The notes beneath the pieces were generated by a model. It did no database searches, was not told the DNA's origin, and saw only the letters and a program-made list of their open reading frames with translations. The position numbers and the translations under genes were made by a program. Below are positions 35,929 to 38,565 of a DNA stretch of 38,565 bases, in pieces. How positions within the stretch are numbered: position 1 is the stretch's first letter; each line of letters opens with the position of its first letter. Source of the stretch: Pseudomonadota bacterium (GTDB lineage Bacteria; Pseudomonadota; Gammaproteobacteria; Burkholderiales; Burkholderiaceae_C); assembly GCA_020161065.1 (NCBI GenBank), contig JAIUPH010000021.1, positions 1 to 38,565 on the forward strand, in the 5' to 3' direction.

Positions 35929-36384
35929 TCAGTCGACCAGCGCGAGCACCACCGCGAGGCTGGAGCCGACGGCCAGCGGCGCCTTCCAGCGGTCGTCACC
36001 GGGCGCGGCTTCGCCCGGCGCCAGCTGCGGCAGGTTCTGGCCGACGCGCGGCTTGCGCAGGTCCATCACCTGCAGCCCGGTGCCCAGCCGGCGCCGCAGT
36101 TGCGAGGTGGTGTCCTGCGGCCGGCCGCTGCTGGCGGTGGTCCATTCGATCTGCGGCCCGGCGGCCGCGGGCAGCAGCCCCTGCAGGTCCTGGCGCAGCC
36201 GCTCGGCCCAGGTGCGCTGCCAGTGCTGGCGCTGGCGGTTGGACAGCCACTTGCCGACGCGGTGCGTCAGCATCGGTGGGCACAGCACCATGGTGCACGG
36301 CGTGTCGCCCCGTTCGGCCAGCAGCGGTTGCAAGACCCGGTGTGCGTACGGTGCGTCGTTCACGTAGATCGCGAGGCGTTCCAT
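35929..36384 (-). CDS. Conserved-looking small protein with C-terminal hydrophobic segment, function unknown
   Basis: 151 aa from the ATG at 36384, preceded by AAGGAA 6 nt upstream; an in-frame GTG lies at 36402. The N-terminus MERLAIYVNDAPYAHRVLQPLLAERGDTPCTMVLCPPML is beta-alpha-beta like and somewhat resembles a universal-stress or nucleotide-binding fold start, but no such motif is complete. The middle is Arg/Gln-rich (SNRQRQHWQRTWAERLRQDLQ), and the end APLAVGSSLAVVLALVD could be a membrane anchor. It lies between terC paralogue 1 and the kinase, all on the same strand. Confidence 0.7.
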   Translation of the reverse strand: MERLAIYVNDAPYAHRVLQPLLAERGDTPCTMVLCPPMLTHRVGKWLSNRQRQHWQRTWAERLRQDLQGLLPAAAGPQIEWTTASSGRPQDTTSQLRRRLGTGLQVMDLRKPRVGQNLPQLAPGEAAPGDDRWKAPLAVGSSLAVVLALVD

Positions 36385-36435
36385 TTCTGCTTCCTTGGTC
36401 ACGGGGTTGAGGGGCGTTGTTCGGGCGGTGGTCGC

Positions 36436-37134
36436 TCAGGTGGTGGAGGTCTCGAGCGCGGCGGCGCTGCGCTGGCGCGTGGCCCACCAGCCGGCACCCA
36501 GCACGCCGGCCACCAGCGTGGCATACAGCGCCAGGCGCGCGGCGAGGTTGGGATCGAACACGCTGTCGAGCAGCGGCTCGCCGACGATCATCTTGGCCGC
36601 GGTGAAGGCCAGCACGCCGGCGCCGAGCTGGATGATCACCGGGAAGCGCTCCACCAGCTTCAGCACGATGGCGCTGCCCGAGACGACGATGGGCACGCTG
36701 ATCAGCAGGCCGATGACCACCAGGTCAAAGGCGCCGTGCGCGGCGCCGGCCACGCCCAGCACGTTGTCGACGCCCATCAGCGCGTCGGCGATGACGATGG
36801 TCTTCATCGCACCCCAGAAGGTCGTGGCCGACGCGCCGCCGTGGCCGTCGCCGGCGCCGGCGGGCACCAGCAGCCGGTAGGCGATCCAGATCAGGCCGAT
36901 GCCGCCGACGAGCATCAGGCCGGGAATCTTCAGCAGCCAGACGACGGCCAGCGTCATCACGGCGCGGACGACGATGGCGCCCACCGTACCCCAGATGATG
37001 GCGCGCCGCTGCAGGTGGCTCGGCAGGCTGCGGGCGGCCAGCGCAATGACGATGGCGTTGTCGCCGGCCAGCACGATGTCGATCAGGACGATGGCGGCCA
37101 GGGCCGACAGCCACTGGGGGGACAGGAACTCCAT
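36436..37134 (-). CDS. TerC family integral membrane protein (paralogue 1), Mn-riboswitch controlled
   Basis: 232 aa, about seven membrane segments. The TerC signatures are LIDIVLAGDNAIVIALAARSLP near the N-terminus and IVIADALMGVDNVLGVAGAA in the second half, with membrane-embedded Asp residues. TerC/Alx-type proteins are associated with metal ion, especially manganese, export, and the riboswitch in this gene's leader fits that role closely. The ATG at 37134 has TTGGAG 5 nt upstream. The inter-domain loop is Gly/His-containing (GAGDGHGGASATT). It is a paralogue of the adjacent gene at 37482-38174. Confidence 0.93.
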   Translation of the reverse strand: MEFLSPQWLSALAAIVLIDIVLAGDNAIVIALAARSLPSHLQRRAIIWGTVGAIVVRAVMTLAVVWLLKIPGLMLVGGIGLIWIAYRLLVPAGAGDGHGGASATTFWGAMKTIVIADALMGVDNVLGVAGAAHGAFDLVVIGLLISVPIVVSGSAIVLKLVERFPVIIQLGAGVLAFTAAKMIVGEPLLDSVFDPNLAARLALYATLVAGVLGAGWWATRQRSAAALETSTT

Positions 37135-37247
37135 GCGAACTCCAACGCAAGCATCAGACAAAACGATGCGTGGCGTGGCGGGCACGGACGAATGCAGCCG
37201 TCAGGACGACGGGCGACCTCGAGCCGGTGCCAGCGGCAACCGCGCAT

Positions 37248-37381
37248 CGAAGGTCTTGCTCGGCATGGAGTGATTGTTGTGGCCTGGCAGACCGGAAGCT
37301 CGCGCTTCGTATTGACGATCTGCCTGAACCGCGGCACGGTCCCGTGAGGGCGTCAGGCCGCGGTCGAGCTACTCCCCTTCG
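37248..37381 (-). ncRNA. yybP-ykoY manganese riboswitch in the terC paralogue 1 leader
   Basis: Within the 347-bp gap between the two terC genes, the minus strand contains both conserved aptamer loops: GGGGAGTAGC (37368-37377) and GAGCAAGACC (37252-37261). Their flanks CGAAGG (37376-37381) and CCTTCG (37248-37253) pair as stem P1. Inside, ACCGCGGC and GCCGCGGT form a perfect 8-bp helix, and GTCAATACG resembles a further conserved loop. This matches the yybP-ykoY class, which binds Mn2+ and turns on Mn exporters. The remaining 113 nt to the ATG is the expression platform; I see no clear terminator in it, so control at translation is more likely. Confidence 0.9.
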
Positions 37382-37390
37382 CGTGAACGC

Positions 37391-37420
37391 ATTCAAACAC
37401 AGAAGCGCGGCGCGGTGCAA
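37391..37420 (-). promoter_or_regulatory. Candidate sigma-70 promoter for the manganese riboswitch RNA
   Basis: On the minus strand TTGCAC (37415-37420) and TTGAAT (37391-37396) are 18 bp apart, each with four or more matches to the -35 and -10 consensus. The predicted start, around 37384, falls right at the 5' side of the riboswitch P1 stem. That agreement is the main reason to believe it. Confidence 0.55.
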
Positions 37421-37481
37421 TTGCGGGCAGTGCGTATGCCCCGCTGCCGTGAAGGGCTGTCTGCGTCGGCTGGCGTCGGGG

Positions 37482-38174
37482 TCAGGCCGCGGCCTTGGCC
37501 GCGTGGCGCTTCTGCAGGTACAGCCCGATCAGCACCACCAGCGCCGCGCCGATGGCGCCGGCGGTGTTGACGATGCCGTGCGACAACTCGCCGAAGCGCG
37601 CGGTGACCGCGGGGTCGGTGAGCAGCATCTCGCCGGCCAGGAAACCCAGCAACGCGGCGCCGACCGTGATGATGATCGGGAAGCGCTCCATGATCTTCAG
37701 CAGCAGCGTGCTGCCGAAGACGATCAGCGGAATGCTGATGGCCAGGCCGATGATCAGCAGCGCGGTGTTGCCCTTGGCGGCGGCCGCCACGGCGAGCACG
37801 TTGTCCAAGCTCATCACGAGGTCGGCGATCAGGATGGTGCGCACGGCGGCCAGCATGCCGGCATTGGCGTTGTCGTTGCTGCCGCCTTCTTCCTCGTTGT
37901 CCTCCAGCATCAGGCTGACGCCGATGTACAGCAGCAGCAGGCCGCCGATGATCTTGAGGTAGGGCCACTTCAGCATCTCGGCGGCCAGGATGGTCAGCGC
38001 GATCCGCATCACGATGGCCGCGCCGCTGCCGAAAAGGATGGCCTTCTGCTGCTGCTGCGGCGGCAGCGAGCGGGCGGCCAGCGCGATCACCACGGCGTTG
38101 TCGCCCGACAGCAGGATGTTGGCGAGGATGATCGAGCCGAGCGCCGCCCAGAAGGCGGCCGACGTGAGGTCCAT
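37482..38174 (-). CDS. TerC family integral membrane protein (paralogue 2)
   Basis: 230 aa from the ATG at 38174, which has GGAG 6 nt upstream; an ATG at 38201 would add nine residues but begins just at the foot of a strong hairpin. Seven membrane segments, with the family motifs NILLSGDNAVVIALAARSLP and TILIADLVMSLDNVLAVAAAA. An acidic loop LEDNEEEGGSNDNANAG lies between the two halves and is absent from paralogue 1, where the loop is Gly-rich instead. The role is probably metal ion transport at the inner membrane. No riboswitch is recognised in its leader. Confidence 0.93.
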   Translation of the reverse strand: MDLTSAAFWAALGSIILANILLSGDNAVVIALAARSLPPQQQQKAILFGSGAAIVMRIALTILAAEMLKWPYLKIIGGLLLLYIGVSLMLEDNEEEGGSNDNANAGMLAAVRTILIADLVMSLDNVLAVAAAAKGNTALLIIGLAISIPLIVFGSTLLLKIMERFPIIITVGAALLGFLAGEMLLTDPAVTARFGELSHGIVNTAGAIGAALVVLIGLYLQKRHAAKAAA

Positions 38175-38201
38175 GAAGCGCTCCAGCGTTGTTATAAGCA
38201 T

Positions 38202-38226
38202 GCGGCCGCGTCTTGCACGCGGCCGC
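38202..38226 (-). promoter_or_regulatory. Perfect 10-bp stem-loop in the terC paralogue 2 leader
   Basis: GCGGCCGCGT (38217-38226 read on minus) pairs perfectly with ACGCGGCCGC across the 5-nt loop GCAAG, ending 28 bp before the ATG. Very stable as RNA. It is too close to the start to be the sucD terminator alone and has no T-run. A regulatory leader hairpin is possible. Confidence 0.5.
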
Positions 38227-38268
38227 TTGTCGTGGAGCGCAAGTCTACGAAGCGGGCGTCGACTCCCC

Positions 38269-38288
38269 GGTTCGTAAAACTACGAACC
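38269..38288 (-). terminator. Inverted repeat 10 bp after the sucD stop
   Basis: GGTTCGTA (38281-38288 read on minus) and TACGAACC form a perfect 8-bp stem with a 4-nt loop GTTT. Position fits a sucD terminator, but the minus strand continues CGGGGAG rather than a T-run. It might instead be an operator for the terC gene that follows. Confidence 0.4.
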
Positions 38289-38297
38289 CATCCGGGC

Positions 38298-38565
38298 TCA
38301 GATCAAGCCCTTGAGCAACCTTCCCATCTCCGAAGGATTGCGCGTGACCGTGAAGCCGCACGCTTCCATGATGGCCAGCTTGGCATCGGCCGTGTCGGCG
38401 CCGCCCGAGATCAGCGCGCCGGCGTGCCCCATGCGCTTGCCCGGCGGCGCGGTGACGCCGGCGATGAAGCCGACCACGGGCTTCTTCATGTGTTCCTTGC
38501 ACCAGCGCGCGGCTTCCGCCTCATCGGGCCCGCCGATCTCGCCGATCATGATCACCGCGTCGGTC
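38298..38565 (-). CDS. sucD: Succinyl-CoA synthetase alpha subunit, C-terminal part
   Basis: The last 89 codons are present; the 5' part lies off the right edge. The sequence has the CoA-ligase alpha C-terminal block [44 protein letters not shown] with the His that is phosphorylated during catalysis (MGHAGA), and ends [19 protein letters not shown]. The enzyme makes ATP or GTP from succinyl-CoA in the TCA cycle. Normal C-terminus; the partner sucC would lie upstream, outside the window. Confidence 0.96.
   Translation of the reverse strand, partial: TDAVIMIGEIGGPDEAEAARWCKEHMKKPVVGFIAGVTAPPGKRMGHAGALISGGADTADAKLAIMEACGFTVTRNPSEMGRLLKGLI

Noticed and set aside
38202-38290. Possible second Mn riboswitch before terC paralogue 2, based on GGGGAGTCG and GCAAGAC in the leader
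   Set aside because: The first loop departs from GGGGAGTAGC, the sequences flanking the two motifs do not pair to form P1, and GCAAG is simply the loop of a 10-bp hairpin.

Overview
The window is very GC-rich DNA (strong G/C bias at third codon positions) and reads as chromosome of a beta-proteobacterium, most likely order Burkholderiales (Rubrivivax/Leptothrix-like). That placement is an inference from the gene families: a PglL-type O-oligosaccharyltransferase, a PEP-CTERM esterase, a livHMGF operon, paired TerC proteins next to sucD, and a sigma-54-driven pilin. I see no rRNA, tRNA, CRISPR array, transposase, integrase or prophage.

Layout. 1-128: 5' end of an Hcp (type VI secretion) gene. 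294-4214 (minus): ssb, a coupled pair of a small membrane protein and a lipoprotein, and a CadC-like winged-helix/TPR regulator. 4286-9147 (plus): recQ and uvrA. 9133-10827 (minus): an M48 protease running into uvrA. 10890-11375 (plus): moaC. 11386-18362: a pilin-type oligosaccharyltransferase, a metal-dependent cyclase, a PEP-CTERM GDSL esterase, an M20 amidohydrolase, an unknown secreted protein and a gamma-synthase-type PLP enzyme. 18491-19587 (plus): a VOC protein and a YafY/WYL regulator. 19589-20571: a YefM/YoeB-type toxin-antitoxin cassette flanked by two copies of the 3' end of an M20 peptidase gene. One copy is the live gene end and the other is a decayed remnant.

From about 38.5 kb down to 20.3 kb almost everything reads on the minus strand. 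In transcription order this is: sucD (partial), terC paralogue 2, terC paralogue 1 behind a yybP-ykoY (manganese) riboswitch, a small unknown protein, a Ser/Thr kinase, a PP2C phosphatase, a double-FHA protein, a cyclic-nucleotide phosphodiesterase-like metallohydrolase, the type IV pilin pilA (sigma-54 promoter, intrinsic terminator), and a tightly overlapping six-gene glycosylation operon (GT-C, GT2, two methyltransferases, GtrA flippase, GT4). It ends with livHMGF, an ABM-fold protein and the M20 peptidase as one transcription unit.

The observations most worth following are: (1) the toxin-antitoxin insertion with a 186-bp flanking duplication that gives the M20 gene a new tail; (2) the Gtr-like three-component glycosylation operon directly behind pilA; (3) the manganese riboswitch in front of only one of two TerC paralogues, with a candidate promoter placed to start the RNA at the aptamer's first stem; and (4) the kinase-phosphatase-FHA signalling cassette beside a cyclic-nucleotide hydrolase.
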